Assembly (NCBI GenBank): GCA_014529385.2
Contig: CM043960.1
Location: forward strand, 23,012,896-23,076,895
Length of the DNA: 64,000 nt
Source: Adiantum capillus-veneris
Lineage: Eukaryota > Streptophyta > Polypodiopsida > Polypodiales > Pteridaceae
Direction: 5' to 3'
Below are positions 52,487-63,976 of this stretch, one piece after another. The position numbers and the translations under genes were made by a program. Every line of letters begins with the position of its first letter. Within the stretch, counting starts at the first letter, position 1. Under the pieces are notes generated by a model that searched no databases, had not been told where the DNA came from, and saw only the letters and a list, made by a program, of their open reading frames with translations.

Positions 52487-53440
52487 GGTCAGGGCATACA
52501 AGAACCACCTCCACTTCTTTAGGTAGAGACAATGGCCCCAAGGGATTCGATTCAAAAGCCAGTAAGGGAGACAATGAAGGACCAAGGATTCAATTGAAAA
52601 TCCCTTGGGCCATTGTAGGGAAGCAAGATGAACTTAGTACTCAAAGCCCATGTTGCTCACCCCCGCTTGCATGAATGAAAGATAATAGCACCTAACTTCT
52701 TCCCTCCAATCTTATATAGGAAAATTGTACCATCACCACTTGGTAGCCTTTAATAATCATATCATTCTTTTGGACATCTATCCCATTGCAATCAAATGTA
52801 ATGACTTGCAAAAATTCCCACAAGCAAAACAGAAAACATTCTAATCCAACCGAAAGAACTAAAGCTACATACGACGTGTTTTTGTGCTCACGCTAGTGAG
52901 TTCAATTTTGAATGAGATTAATTTGATTTCTCGTTGACTTCTCTTAACATGCATTGGGCATCTCACTCACCATGCCTCATGACTAAAGACCACGGAGTCC
53001 TAAATGAAGCTAGAGCGATGGGATCAATGGGGGACAAGCCTGAGCACAAAAGTAGACACATGGATTTATGTCCAATGCAAAAAGTAAATTCGGACTTGAA
53101 AAGTAAGCTTGAACATCAGACATGCGAACTTGCATATAGTGCAAGCTAGAGACACATGTATAAGACGATGTAGCGGCGGCCTTGTTGAGGTCGCTCCTAC
53201 TTCTTCTACACTTCACACTTCTTGTGTCAAATGGCATTGAGAGGATCCTTTTATACTTTTCTCTAGGAGATTACTGACTTTCTGTGCTTTACTCTGAAAA
53301 ATTTGACTTTGAAATACGTGTGCCAAGTGTGTCAATTGAACTTGCACTTAGTGTACCCAAAAAGACACACTAGGTAAAATAGGCACATGTTCACGCATAT
53401 CACATTTGGCAATTTCAGCTGTTACATGACCATGATCACT
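52487..53440 (+). other. 3' flank of the CFAP57-like gene
   Basis: The first 110 bases are coding-like repeat relic; the rest is presumably 3' UTR and intergenic DNA. No gene recognised; no polyadenylation signal could be fixed. Confidence 0.4.
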
Positions 53441-53550
53441 AGTCTACTACTCTAGACAACTAATGCTATCGATTGTGTATCCACGCATTTTATAAAGTCT
53501 ACTACTCTAGACAACTAACGCTATCGGTTGTGTATCTACGCATTTTATAA
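53441..53550. repeat. 55-bp tandem duplication
   Basis: AGTCTACTACTCTAGACAACTAA...CGCATTTTATAA occurs at 53441-53495 and 53496-53550 with about three differences. Confidence 0.9.
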
Positions 53551-53584
53551 ACATTTATACAAAGGGGGTAATGTAGGGGTTCTA

Positions 53585-53745
53585 ACTAATCTAGTGGAAT
53601 TTTTGGATATGTGGATCTTGCAGACATGCTTACAAAGGTGCCAGCAAAGAACCTCGACCCTAGGGTTTTCTTATTTAGGGTTTGGCTATGAGTCATAGTA
53701 GCATGTCCCTGTGGCACATGGTGCCCATGGCCATGTGACAAAATG
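53585..53745 (+). mobile_element. copia pol 3' end and LTR remnant
   Basis: The forward translation near 53605-53690 reads GYVDLADMLTKVPAKN, the ADxxTK motif that closes copia pol. The sequence after it (GGGTTTGGC...GCCCATGGCCATGTGAC) resembles 49330-49410 in intron 11. Too short to classify further. Confidence 0.5.
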
Positions 53746-56222
53746 TGAGCTGCTAAGCTAACATATGCTACTAAAAGCAAGAACACATGCTACTAAAAGG
53801 AGGATTCTACAATTATACGTATTATTTTCACGATCGTATATGTGAGCATCTATTGATTATATTGGGACTGATAGCTTCCAACTTGTACCCCATTGACCCA
53901 AAGCACTTAGTTTACCAATTTTATGAGCCATATTGGACCAACGGACTATATTTTGACCATTGGCAAAGTATAAAGACCAATATTTTTAAAATAAGTCACA
54001 GTTTTAGGAGATAAACAATCCAGTGCTCTATGTGTTGTGTAGTATTTGTATCTTCCTTGCACAAAGTTTGTTTTCAAATTTTAGAATGGTATCATGTTTC
54101 TAAAGCTCTACGTAGCAACGTAAGTCTCTTTTCATGTTTCTTTGTTTTAAGCATGGCCCTCTGAATGCTAATTTTAGTCATAACTTGTTATTTCAGTATC
54201 GGTTTCTGATTCTGAGAGTATTTGTGGATAAAGCTCGATATTACAAAGCTATAGGGTATTTTTTGTTGCCAAAATTGACCTACTAAAGTCTATTTTCAAA
54301 TTTGAGAGTGGCATTGTGTTTCGAGGTGACAGGTCTCCGTGTCGGCGTAAGTCACTTGTCATATTTTTATGTATTGAGTATGGCCCTTCGTATGTGATAT
54401 AAATATTTGTTTGTGATTCGAATAGTAGTTGTGGATAGATTTTGACATTACAAAGCTATAAGGTGTATCCGTTGCCAAAATTGACCAGTTGAGTTTAGGC
54501 CTTTTGTGTAGTATTGTTTTTGCATCTAGCATCTATACCATTTGTTAAGTGAAATACATGAGTTTGATTAGCAGCCACATAATAGCTTTTAGTGATAGCA
54601 TGTTGTGATTGGGTTTTTTGAGAATTTGACACCCTCTCATAGCCTTCATGCAATAGTCCTATCAACTATGTCCCTTGGATTGATAATTATGTTTGAGGTT
54701 CTTACTATTATTGTAATAAGATTAGTGGCGTTGGAGAAACTCGTGACATTTGGCAGTGCTATCGCCACGAGGCAGCCTAAACTAGAGACCATGTATTTGG
54801 ATTCATTATGTGAAGCTTCCTCAAGATCACTCTGGAGTAGTCATCTTATTTTCTTAAGCACATAGTTAGTAATTGGTTTTGCTGACTATGTTGAGGGATT
54901 TGGGAGTATTGATGTACATGTCAAAAACGTCTTTAGTGTATTTAAATTAGGTTTGATCAAGTGGGATACTCTTTGGGCTCTTGGGTGAGTTGGGAAGATA
55001 TTCAATAAGTCAAAAATCAATATTTGTTTTCATATTTTTCACCTGTATAGGAGTAAGGTAAGTAGGATCCATCAGTGAAGGTGTAAATAAACGCCAAATC
55101 CATTCAAAATCAGCCATAGTACATTTTAGAGAGATCTTTTTGGCTTTGAAGTGTCTCTCGTGGAGCTAAATAGAGTTGCTAAATCTTTGTTTGGATACAC
55201 AGAAACAATCAAACTCAAAAATATGAAAATTGAAATTATTTTTAGTATAATGACACTAAACAAAAGAGTTAAAATATGATTTTGACTTTGCTTATGCATA
55301 TTGTGTCCATAGTACTTTTCAAATATTTATGAATTTGGACATCTGTCATTGGACTCACCAAGCATAGTTGGACCATCATTCTGCAAAATTTGGAACAAAG
55401 TCTAGTATTGCGATACTAATATTTTGGGCCAAAATTGGACAATTTTGTGAATATCGTGTTACACAATGTATGTATATGCAAAAAATAGCCCATGAAATAA
55501 ATTTAAAAACAAATTCTCCATTTTGATCACCAGCAGAGGCTACAAATTGAAATTAGAGAGTTTGCCGAATTGAAAATTGGGCATTTGGTCAAGATAAAGT
55601 TATTCAAGCTTAACCTAAACTTGCCAAGATACTACACTTGACATTTGGGACAAAGTCCATTAAAACAAAACACTCACACAACAAGCCAAAATCTGTAGGG
55701 CAATATTGGATTGTTGTTCATAGTGGAAGTATCTGACTTGACATTCCTATAAATCTACTAGAGTACATCTTTAATGTCAAGTTATTAAATTGAGACCAAT
55801 ACAACAATATGGGAAAAATGCTTCAAGCAAGCTCTAGATATCTAAACAAGGATAAAATTGGGTTCCTCTTATAGTTGGCAATCAATGATACAAAGTTGGT
55901 AAAAAATCACAAATTTTGGTATGCACTATATATACATGTCAAATAGAGCCCATAAGTGAAGTTTAATAAAATTTGGTACTTCTATCATCTCCAAGGGCAA
56001 TAACTGGAATCAAACATTCTAATACATTGAATATTGGCATTTTTGGTAAGCAAAAGAAATCCAAATTGAATAATTTTTTTGATAATCAGACACTCTAATA
56101 CATTAAATATTGGCATTTTGGGTGAGCAAAAGAGATCCAAATTGAACAAAAAAAAAATTAGGGTGTATAACTCATCATTCTCAACAATTTTGTATAGTTC
56201 AAATCTTTCATAAATGAAAAAA
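53746..56222. other. AT-rich intergenic region with degenerate tandem repeats
   Basis: No credible gene. A degenerate tandem pair with a unit near 210 bp lies at about 54070-54283 and 54290-54483 (shared TTTTCAAATTT...ATGGCCCT...ACAAAGCTATA...TTGCCAAAATTGACC). A 76-bp pair lies at 56010-56160. Confidence 0.6.
56010..56160. repeat. 76-bp tandem duplication
   Basis: Blocks with CTCTAATACATT(G/A)AATATTGGCATTTT and AGCAAAAGA(A/G)ATCCAAATTGAA recur 76 bp apart, just outside the putative CACTA element end. Confidence 0.8.
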
Positions 56223-56639
56223 CACTATAATACGTCGCATGAATACAGACGCCAATGCCGATGAAAATAAACGGCTTTTAAAAATCAATGGTGTTGGTAT
56301 GTATGTCTTTATAAGCATCGATATCATAGCGTCGATATATACGTCGGTATACTAGGCGTCATTATATGATTTGGAGCATACCGATATTGATACCGACGCT
56401 TATACAGATGTCTATACCGACACTCATATGGTTGCATATAGCGATGAAGAAACTTGTAAATTTTTTTGAGCAGAGAGGGCTCGCAGTTGGTGCTGCATGT
56501 ACTGCAACACCAAAACCAACCCTCTTTGCTCAAAGAAAAGCACGCAAAAAAATTACACTCCAACTTCATTTTGCTTGCAAATTGAGCATATGTGAGTACA
56601 CTACCATAACAAGATTTTGTAACTATAATTCTGATGAAT

Positions 56640-57370
56640 TTCACAAACATAACCATAACAATACTCGCAAACCATAAGCATATTTATAACAAAACTCGCT
56701 AACCGTAACCATCATAAAAATCACAAACCATAACCATAATAAAACTTGTAAACACTAAACACAATCTTAAGAGAATTCCAAAACGCTAACCATAATCTTA
56801 AGCATAATCCATAACCATAAGAAAATTCTCAAATCATAACCATAACCTTAAGCGGATTTCAAAATTATAACCATCACCAAATTCTCAAACTATAAGAATA
56901 ACTTTAAGCGAAACCCTAAAACCATAACCAAATTCTCAAACCATAACCATAACCTTAAGCTTATTCCAAAACCATGACAATACTCTAATTCTGAAACCTT
57001 AACCATAAGTTTAACCTTGAGCGGATTCCAAAATCATAACCATAACCAAATTCTCAAATCGTAACCATAACCATAACCTTAAGCGGATTCCAAAACCATA
57101 ATCAAATTCTCAAACCATAACCATAATCTTAAGCGGTTTTCAAAACGATTACCATAACCATAACCTTAAGCGGATTCCAAAGCCATAATCATAACAAAAT
57201 TCTTGAACTATAACCATAACTTTAAGCGCTTTTCAAAGCCATAACCATAACCAAAGTCTCAAACCATAACCATAACATGATTTCAAAACCATAACCAAAA
57301 CCAAATTCAAAACCTTAACCAACATCATAACACAATTAAAATCATAACTATAACCATAACACTGTTAATT
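56640..57370. repeat. degenerate CCATAA-rich array
   Basis: About 700 bp built from AACCATAACCATAACC phrases alternating with CTTAAGCGGATTCCAAAA and AAATTCTCAAACC. The CTTAAGCGG-type phrase recurs at least seven times between 56847 and 57220, at spacings of roughly 35-65 bp. It lies inside the CACTA element between its left end and its second ORF. Confidence 0.85.
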
Positions 57371-57611
57371 ATCATAACCAAAACCAAAACTGAACATACA
57401 TGAATATATCTATAGCCATCGCCGACGTCTAAAAGTATACATGAACCAAATAGTATAAACATAACTAGCTATATATCAACATGTTTCAATGAAAACATAT
57501 ACATAGAACATATTGATTAAGGTAAGGTCTCGCTATCAATGGTTTGACAAAGAAGAACTGATACTCCATATTTAAATCCATATTTCTTTTCTCTACGTAT
57601 CGAAGGATGCT

Positions 57612-58592
57612 TCATGGCTCCTGTAATATAAACATTGGAACAATATATGTGCATACACTATTTAAATAGTGTATGCCACCTACAAAATCATATGGAAGAG
57701 TATCGTAGCCTCCAATCCTAAGATGAGAAGATCCAACTGACTCCAGGCGTGCTCTGGGTGCATCTCGCTGTTGTGTCTGGATTCTCCGACACCTCTTGCA
57801 GGATCCTTGGCCACTTCTCTGCGTCCAACCATGCTGATTTTGACTCATTATTTTTGTACCTATCTCGTGTCTTTGATCGACAATGTGATATCTTCGTAAT
57901 AGCCACGCCCAAGATCTAGTCATTCAAGACTGGATCATATCCATCTGTTGGCATGTACTTTTTGTGGATGGTATTTATGTTGTAATTCTTTCTCTTCTAA
58001 TCCTGTGCATTCCAATTTTCCATCACAGAGTGCCCAAACTACATCTTACAAAGCTGACGAACCCTTTTTTGTATGTTGTTTTTGGTCCTATCCATAACTA
58101 GTGTCCCATCCTTGGTCTTGTATACCTTGCTAGGATCAAACTCATGTGATCCCCAAGGTGTACGTGGTGTACTTATCGATGTAGTATCTACTGAAGAGAG
58201 AGGTGAACGCTCTTTCGATGATGTCGATGCATCGATAGCGCCACTACCATAACAACCACAACCACCACCACCACCACTTGAACGACGAGACCTATGTCGT
58301 CTTGAAGAAGAACGAGAGAGCACAATCTCCGGTATACCTCGCCCGATCGATGTAACTGGGACACTCGTCAAAGATGTGACACCACCAGTTAGTGTGAGTG
58401 AAACGCTGGTCTAAGGGGTCGGAGCAGCTGTATTTGGTTTGGAAGAACCAGTTGTACCAAAACTACTGTGCATATGTACATTGCTCTAGAATAAAAAATT
58501 GAGAAAAAAAGTACGCTTCTGCTTAGGTGACATGTAGATTGGAGTGACTGAAAAACTAAAGCTAAGAGAGTATGGCTCCTTGTCATCAGCCA
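57612..58592 (-). pseudogene. CACTA second ORF (TNP1/transposase_24-like)
   Basis: Minus-strand blocks 57612-57923 (MSQNQHGWTQRSGQGSC..., then IGGYDTLP), 58039-58371 (Ser/Arg/Gly-rich, ending KTKDGTLVMDRTKNNIQKRV) and 58389-58601 lie downstream of the TNP2 transposase. The second ORF of plant En/Spm elements sits there. The match to the family is weak; frame breaks separate the blocks. Spliced exons cannot be excluded. Confidence 0.45.
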
Positions 58593-59049
58593 TGGCTGCA
58601 AAAACTAATTTGAAAACATATAAACTGTATGTTACTTCAGTTAAACCATCATAAATATATTAAAATAACTATTTATTCATTGTTGGATAGTAATTAAAAT
58701 ATATTAATCAAAAGCAACCATTATAAGAGAGTTTTTATAAAAAATAAATAGTCAATATCTCATCTTCAATAAAAGCTGTTGCACCAAAGATATATATCTC
58801 TAAATGAACTTCTACATCTTTGTCATCAAACTCTACGGCTCTATCCATCTCTGCATCTATCTTTGTATCTTATCACTCATCTTCAAAGTCATGATTCATT
58901 ACCAAGAGCACCGATTTTAAGCTCAGCATCCTCATCACGATCATCCGCAATCCCCCTGTTCATGTTTCTCTTCGTTCTCAACCTCCAATCCTTCATAGAC
59001 TTGTTTACTCCGTTGAGCAACTCGAATGACAAAGAGCCAATGCAGTTTA

Positions 59050-60840
59050 GTCAAATCTTCTTCATTTTTTTTCTTCCATAGTGGATCTATGATAAATACA
59101 ACCTATTCACAATGCTGCTGAAGTGCAAATGTATTCCGCTCATCAATCCAAACCCGCTTAGAGTTCACTTGAATCAATTCACTCCTATCTTTGCGCACAA
59201 TTGCATCGGGACCACTTGTAATAACTTTGAACCACTTCACATCAAAAATAAAAATTATCAAACTTTCTAAATCTCATTTTCAAGATGTCTTGGATGTAGC
59301 CAAAGTATTCAAGCTAGCCAATCTGCGTATTGTCATCCCTAGCACTACTCAAACTCTCTTGAACAAAGCTTGCCCTGACACCCCTATCAAAAATCACCCT
59401 TTGTTCGTCTATCCGTTGCACTCTGAAGTGTCACCCAAGTGACCACAAAGCTTCATATTTGTGATATCAGTGGCACATAAAACAATTTTAGACTCACTAT
59501 AGAAATATTATCATGTGGTTAAAAAGATAGGGTAGGTACAATACATTCTTGACATCTCCTCTTCTTCTTCAGTGATCAATCTCCATTTTGTTTTGCCTCC
59601 AAAATTGTTGCATCTAGTCAACATCCAGAAGGAAAGTTTGACAGTTTTTGAAGATGATCTGGAAAGGGAAGATTTCTAGTGACACAATTGCGCTTGAATC
59701 ATATACGATCAGCCAAATACTGTTGCTTTTTCACTTCACATTTCTCAATCCACTTTTGCATGACTTCTGAGTTAAGAAGACAAAATCTCATAACATTTGC
59801 GCACATTTTGAAATCCATCTTCCTCATGATGCCATGTCCCTATTGCTCCTCCTTAGTTGCACTTTTTTTAGAAGTTTACAATCGAGGCATCCCTGGGTCA
59901 ATTGAACCCAATAACTTACTGATAAAAACAAGAGATTCCTGCACAAGCCATTCCTCGGCTATGCTACCCTCTGGACGAGCCCTTTGACGAACAAACCCTT
60001 TTAAAGTTTTCATGAATTTCTCCAAGAAGAACATCCATCTGTAATGCACTGTTCCAGCTACTAAACTTCATAACCACATGCATAAGTAATAGCATTTGGA
60101 TAGGTAAAATTTTTGTTAGAAAATACTTGTCCACCATACAGACTGCCTCTATAAGATTTAAGCAAGCTGCACCTATACTGCCTCTATTGATCTCTTTTGA
60201 TTAGATCCAACACACTAACTCACTAATCTTGTGAATTATGTTTCTAATGTAATCTATCAGGCAATCTTTGATGGCAATTGGTAAGATGAATTTTGAAAAC
60301 TTGTGTCTATCATGAGACTTAAGACCGCTTAGTTTGTCATCTTTAGTAAAAGCTTTTTTCAAGCATTGCACACTCCGAGTAGGACTTTTAAATGTATATA
60401 TGATCCTCTTCACTTCTTGCTCCTCTGTCTTTCTCAAAATCCATGGAGCTTTTGGATACACATAGTTTTCATTAGGGTTAAGATGAGGCCACATCTCTAG
60501 CATTTGTCCCATAGCTTGCAGATTGTCTATTTAGGCCTTGCTATCCTTTTTTCCATAATGGTCTTCCATAGAGTCTCCCCCATATTCTTAAAAATATGCA
60601 TTGAGTCAAGCAAATGATTGATAAGCAAGTCACTCCAACATGGAAGGTGATGAAAAATAGTCTTTTCATCCGAGGTGGTATAAAATCTCCTGATTCTTGC
60701 CACATGTTCTTCCAATCATTCGCCTTCACTGGGTGCATGTCGTGTTTGTATATGTTTGGTCCACGCAACTCATGTCCTTCTAGCAAAAATCGTCCATGCC
60801 CTTCGTACAATCTGTCTCTCTCAAGTAACTAACAACTCCT
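59050..60840 (-). pseudogene. CACTA TNP2-type transposase
   Basis: Reading down the minus strand: EGHGRFLLEGHELRGPN and FHHLPCWSDLLINHLLDSMHIFKNMGETLW (transposase_21 core, 60527-60832). Next comes LSGLKSHDRHKFSKFILPIAIKDCL and FLEKFMKTLKGFVRQRARPEGSIAEEWLVQ (DUF4218, 60201-60400 and 59900-60010). KWFKVITSG...RVWIDERNTFALQQHCEQVVFI (DUF4216, 59090-59250) closes it. The order of these three modules is diagnostic for En/Spm TNP2. Stops and frameshifts make it nonfunctional. Confidence 0.85.
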
Positions 60841-60999
60841 AGCCAAACTTTTTGTCAATGATTCCCTAATTGTATGTGCTTCGTCCCTTCTACAACAGAG
60901 TGAAGATATTCAACTTGTTCATGATTACATACATATTCTTCTTCTCACCAATCTTGAAAATGACCGAAAGAATTTGGAAAGAGTTGTTAAATCTTGTGA

Positions 61000-61560
61000 A
61001 GCAGTTGCTTGGAAAAATAACCCGAAAGGGACATTGGAAGTGGGATGCTAGATACAGTGAAAACAGCCCAATTCTTCCTCACCCTTCCCGTGCTCAACAT
61101 ATCATCCAATAATGCATCCCAAGCAACCGCATCCCGATGGAAGCTCTCAAATTCTTGTATCATGCTACATATCTTCAAAATGCCAACATAGGTCATGCAT
61201 TGAAGAGTAGCCCACCTTTTGCATCGGTAGCCCTCACTTTGCACCTAATCCTATGATTGCTAGCCCAAAGGGTTTCTGTGACATCTCTAGAAGATACAAG
61301 AGTAGGTAATTCCAATAGAAGAGAAGCCCTTGCTCTGTATTCAATGAAAACAGCCCAATGCTTCCTCTCCCTTACCTTGCTCAACATATCCTCTGATGAT
61401 GCATCCCGAGAAAACGCCTCCCAATGGAATCTCTAAAATTCTTGCATCATGGCGCCTCTCTTCAAAATGCCAACATGGAGTCATGATACATTGAAGAGGT
61501 GTATGTTGCATCATGTAGAGATTGCATACAGCATTCCTAGTCTCCCTACATGCCACTTTG
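61000..61560 (-). pseudogene. PPR repeat fragments, duplicated
   Basis: The minus-strand translation gives MTYVGILKICSMIQEFES, then VAWDALL...GRVRKNWAVF (about 61200-61000), and a second, similar block with LGGVFSGCIIRGYVEQGKGEEALGCF (about 61480-61345). The two blocks are also similar as DNA (AAAACAGCCCAAT and CTTCAAAATGCCAACAT at equivalent positions). They look like eroded PLS-class PPR units. The locus lies between the amidase 3' end and the CACTA element. Confidence 0.55.
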
Positions 61561-61627
61561 TGATTGACAAAATCAGCGCAAACTTACCGCACTAATCACC
61601 AGGAAGGAATAGGAAGACAAATGGTGA

Positions 61628-61650
61628 CACTACAAAAACAAAATTTTACA
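61628..61650 (+). repeat. CACTA-type terminal sequence
   Basis: CACTACAAAAACAAAATTT resembles the terminus of plant CACTA elements. It faces the wrong way to be the right end of the element at 56223, so it may be a solo relic or chance. Confidence 0.3.
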
Positions 61651-61771
61651 ACAATAGAGACTCAGATAAAAGTATTAGCAATTTCTAACCCACATAAACA
61701 TTGTGCTTTGAATACTCATTACAGACTCAATGAAAAGCTTATAGTAGTACTAGAAAGTATGTGGCAAGTGC

Positions 61772-63881
61772 TCAAGTGGGGATAAGGGGATGTGTTGCAA
61801 GAGAATTCCCTCCACAGTATAGAAATGACTGCCAGGGACGAGCTTGCTCCAGAGCATATGCCACTCGATAGAGAGATGCCTCTTGGAAAAAGTCCCCCAC
61901 CAGCATCACTCCGATTGGCAAAGCTACCCCATCACTACTCTCTCCCCCTTTTGATGCTGCTGCCATGCCGCCACCAACTGGCACGCTCAATGCAGGATGC
62001 CCCGTCACATTAGAGCAAACTGTGTTTATTGTCAATCCAAAACCCAACTCAGCATGCTCAGCTAGAAGTTCTGCCGACGCATGCTCATACTCATGAGATG
62101 TGCTTAGATGTGTGGGCAGCTTCTTGCTCTTGCAGGCTGTGGTGGGGAAGAGTAGCACATCATATTGCAATAGGGCAGACGCATAACTCTTGATCAATGG
62201 TTGCTTGTACACCTCTGCCACCTTCAGAGACTCCGGAAAGTGCACCCTCAACCACTCCCCAGCAAGCATTGCTATGCGAAATTGGAAGCTCCAGCTGCAA
62301 CGTCACAAAAAGTTTTAGACAAATTCTCACAATAATTCCCACATTGTGACTTACCTCAACATCATTAGCTTCTGTGAGGGAGGCACCGCATACCTAGCTA
62401 GGTATGCGGTGCCTCTCGAGCAAAAGCTCATGATGTTATGTATTGTATGAAAAACACTGAAAAAGAGTCCGTTTTCCTACATGAGAAAATGTTTAAATCT
62501 TCTTGTGAACAAGAGTATCTCCCACAAATCATGAAATTAAACAGGACCATCTAAGCGTTAACACATTGGTAGTAAGCTTTCCTATGTTAGAATTGATTGA
62601 AGTAATACAGATGGAGGTGCTTCCTTACCTGGCCACATGGGCCAAAAGATGTTCCTGCAAAAAGGACCGACGATCATAGACCTTGCCATCCTTGTCCACT
62701 CCCAACAAGCGATCTCTCTCTCTTGAGAAGAAGAGCCTTTGCACTACACTTGGCAGCACACACAGCACCCAGATGGCCACAGATGTGAAGTGCAAAGGTA
62801 TTGAAACAGACCCTACCTCTGCACCCATCTGTCTTAACAATTGTGCTGAGTCCTCCGTTGCCCTTTTCACGTCCTCCTCCATAAATGGCTTCATAAGACC
62901 CTCCTTTACCACACCTATCCTCATGCCCTTCACACCCTGCCTCAAACCTTCACAATAGTTAACCTTTCTCGTTGTCTTTGCTGTGCAGCTTGCTCTCTCA
63001 TCCAGACCATCCCATCCAGCCAATACACCAAGTAATAGTGCGTTGTCTTCTACCGTGCGAGTGATGGGACCGGCATGGTCGATCGGCCCATACATGCCAT
63101 CAATATAGGTGTAGGGTACAAGACCGTGTGTGGGCTTACAGCCAACAACACCACACATTGCACCTGGAACGCGACAAGATCCACCTTGATCACATCCAAT
63201 GGAAAGATCAGCCTCCCCACTAGCAACAAGAGCGGCACACCCACTGCTGCTACCACCGGCATGGTAATCGGGCGCAACAGGGTTGCGGACTGGCCCTGCA
63301 GATGAGGTATGAGATGAAGCTGACAAACACATGTACTCGCATTGGGCCTTGCCCACAATAGTAGCCCCTGCAGCTATGCAGCGAGTAACGAGCGGAGAGT
63401 CCGTGAGTGGCGTAAAAGCCAGAGACGTGCCGCAATACATGGGCATCCCACGCATGGGGATGTTGTCCTTGATGACCACGCGCTTGCCATACAAAGGACG
63501 AGTGGCATTATCATCCTCAGAGGTACTAATGCTGCACTTAAGTGTCCAAGCACCGAGAGAGTTCTCAGCAGAAGCAGCAGGCAAGGCAGTGTAGCTGCGA
63601 TCAGCCTCGCCGGTGAAGAAAGAGCTTGATGTCTGTTGCTCGTCTGTGGATGCTTGTAAAGAGGCGGGCATCGGAAATGCAATATCGTCTTCTGTAAGGT
63701 CGGCCTTCTTTTCAAAGCCATCGCAAGCTATCTGAAGGAAAGAGCAAACATACCGATGGTATGTAAGAAGCTGGTGTGCGGGCAGTTCATAGGCAAAGCT
63801 AGAGATGGAAAGTCTTGAGACTTCCTCAACAGAAGGAAGAGGAAAGGAAGGGGTAGGAAGCTCAGAGTCTGCTGCTGCCAT
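61772..63881 (-). CDS. amidase-signature hydrolase, 2 exons
   Basis: Exon 1 is complement(62629..63881), exon 2 complement(61772..62294). The 334-bp intron has donor GTAAGG and acceptor TTGCAG, phase 2. 591 residues. The catalytic Ser-cisSer-Lys triad is visible: Lys138 in VVIKDN, the cis-Ser in GGSSSG (209-214) and nucleophile Ser235 in CDQGGSCRVP. The segments CDQGGS, GVVGCKPTHGLVPYT and DHAGPITRTVEDNALLLGVLAG are closest to bacterial/fungal amidases of the nitrile-hydratase-linked type, rather than chloroplast/mitochondrial GatA or plant FAAH. It should hydrolyse an amide to acid and ammonia; the substrate is unknown. Start chosen at MAAADSEL (63881); the frame further upstream is CA-repeat derived. 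No transit peptide is obvious. Confidence 0.9.
62295..62628 (-). other. amidase intron with perfect palindrome
   Basis: Canonical GT-AG intron of 334 bp. Contains a 36-bp perfect palindrome at 62380-62415. Confidence 0.85.
62380..62415. repeat. 36-bp perfect palindrome
   Basis: GAGGCACCGCATACCTAG is followed directly by its exact reverse complement, with no spacer. Confidence 0.95.
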
Positions 63882-63976
63882 GTTCCTTTCCTCTCGGAAG
63901 TGATCACAAGGAAAGAAATTTGGGCAGCGTTCACACTGCGCAATACATAGCCAGTTTATAGCCTTACACAATTCCC

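Larger units (their letters stand above)
56223..60990 (-). mobile_element. CACTA (En/Spm) DNA transposon, inactive, one end visible
   Basis: The minus strand carries a TNP2-type transposase (60840 down to about 59050) and a second ORF (58592 down to 57612). The left edge has CACTATAATACGTCGC at 56223, a plausible CACTA terminus. It is followed by clustered CGTCG(G)TATA-type motifs in both orientations (56325-56450), which resemble the subterminal motifs of such elements. No TAGTG terminus is seen on the right, where the element runs into PPR fragments around 61000, so the 5' end seems lost. Frames are broken in many places. Confidence 0.75.

Noticed and set aside
56640-57370. Interstitial telomere
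   Set aside because: The repeat is CCATAA/TTATGG with other phrases interleaved, not TTTAGGG or TTAGGG, and it lies inside a CACTA transposon.
56640-57370. CRISPR-like array
   Set aside because: The repeats are degenerate and unevenly spaced, and the context is a eukaryotic nuclear genome.
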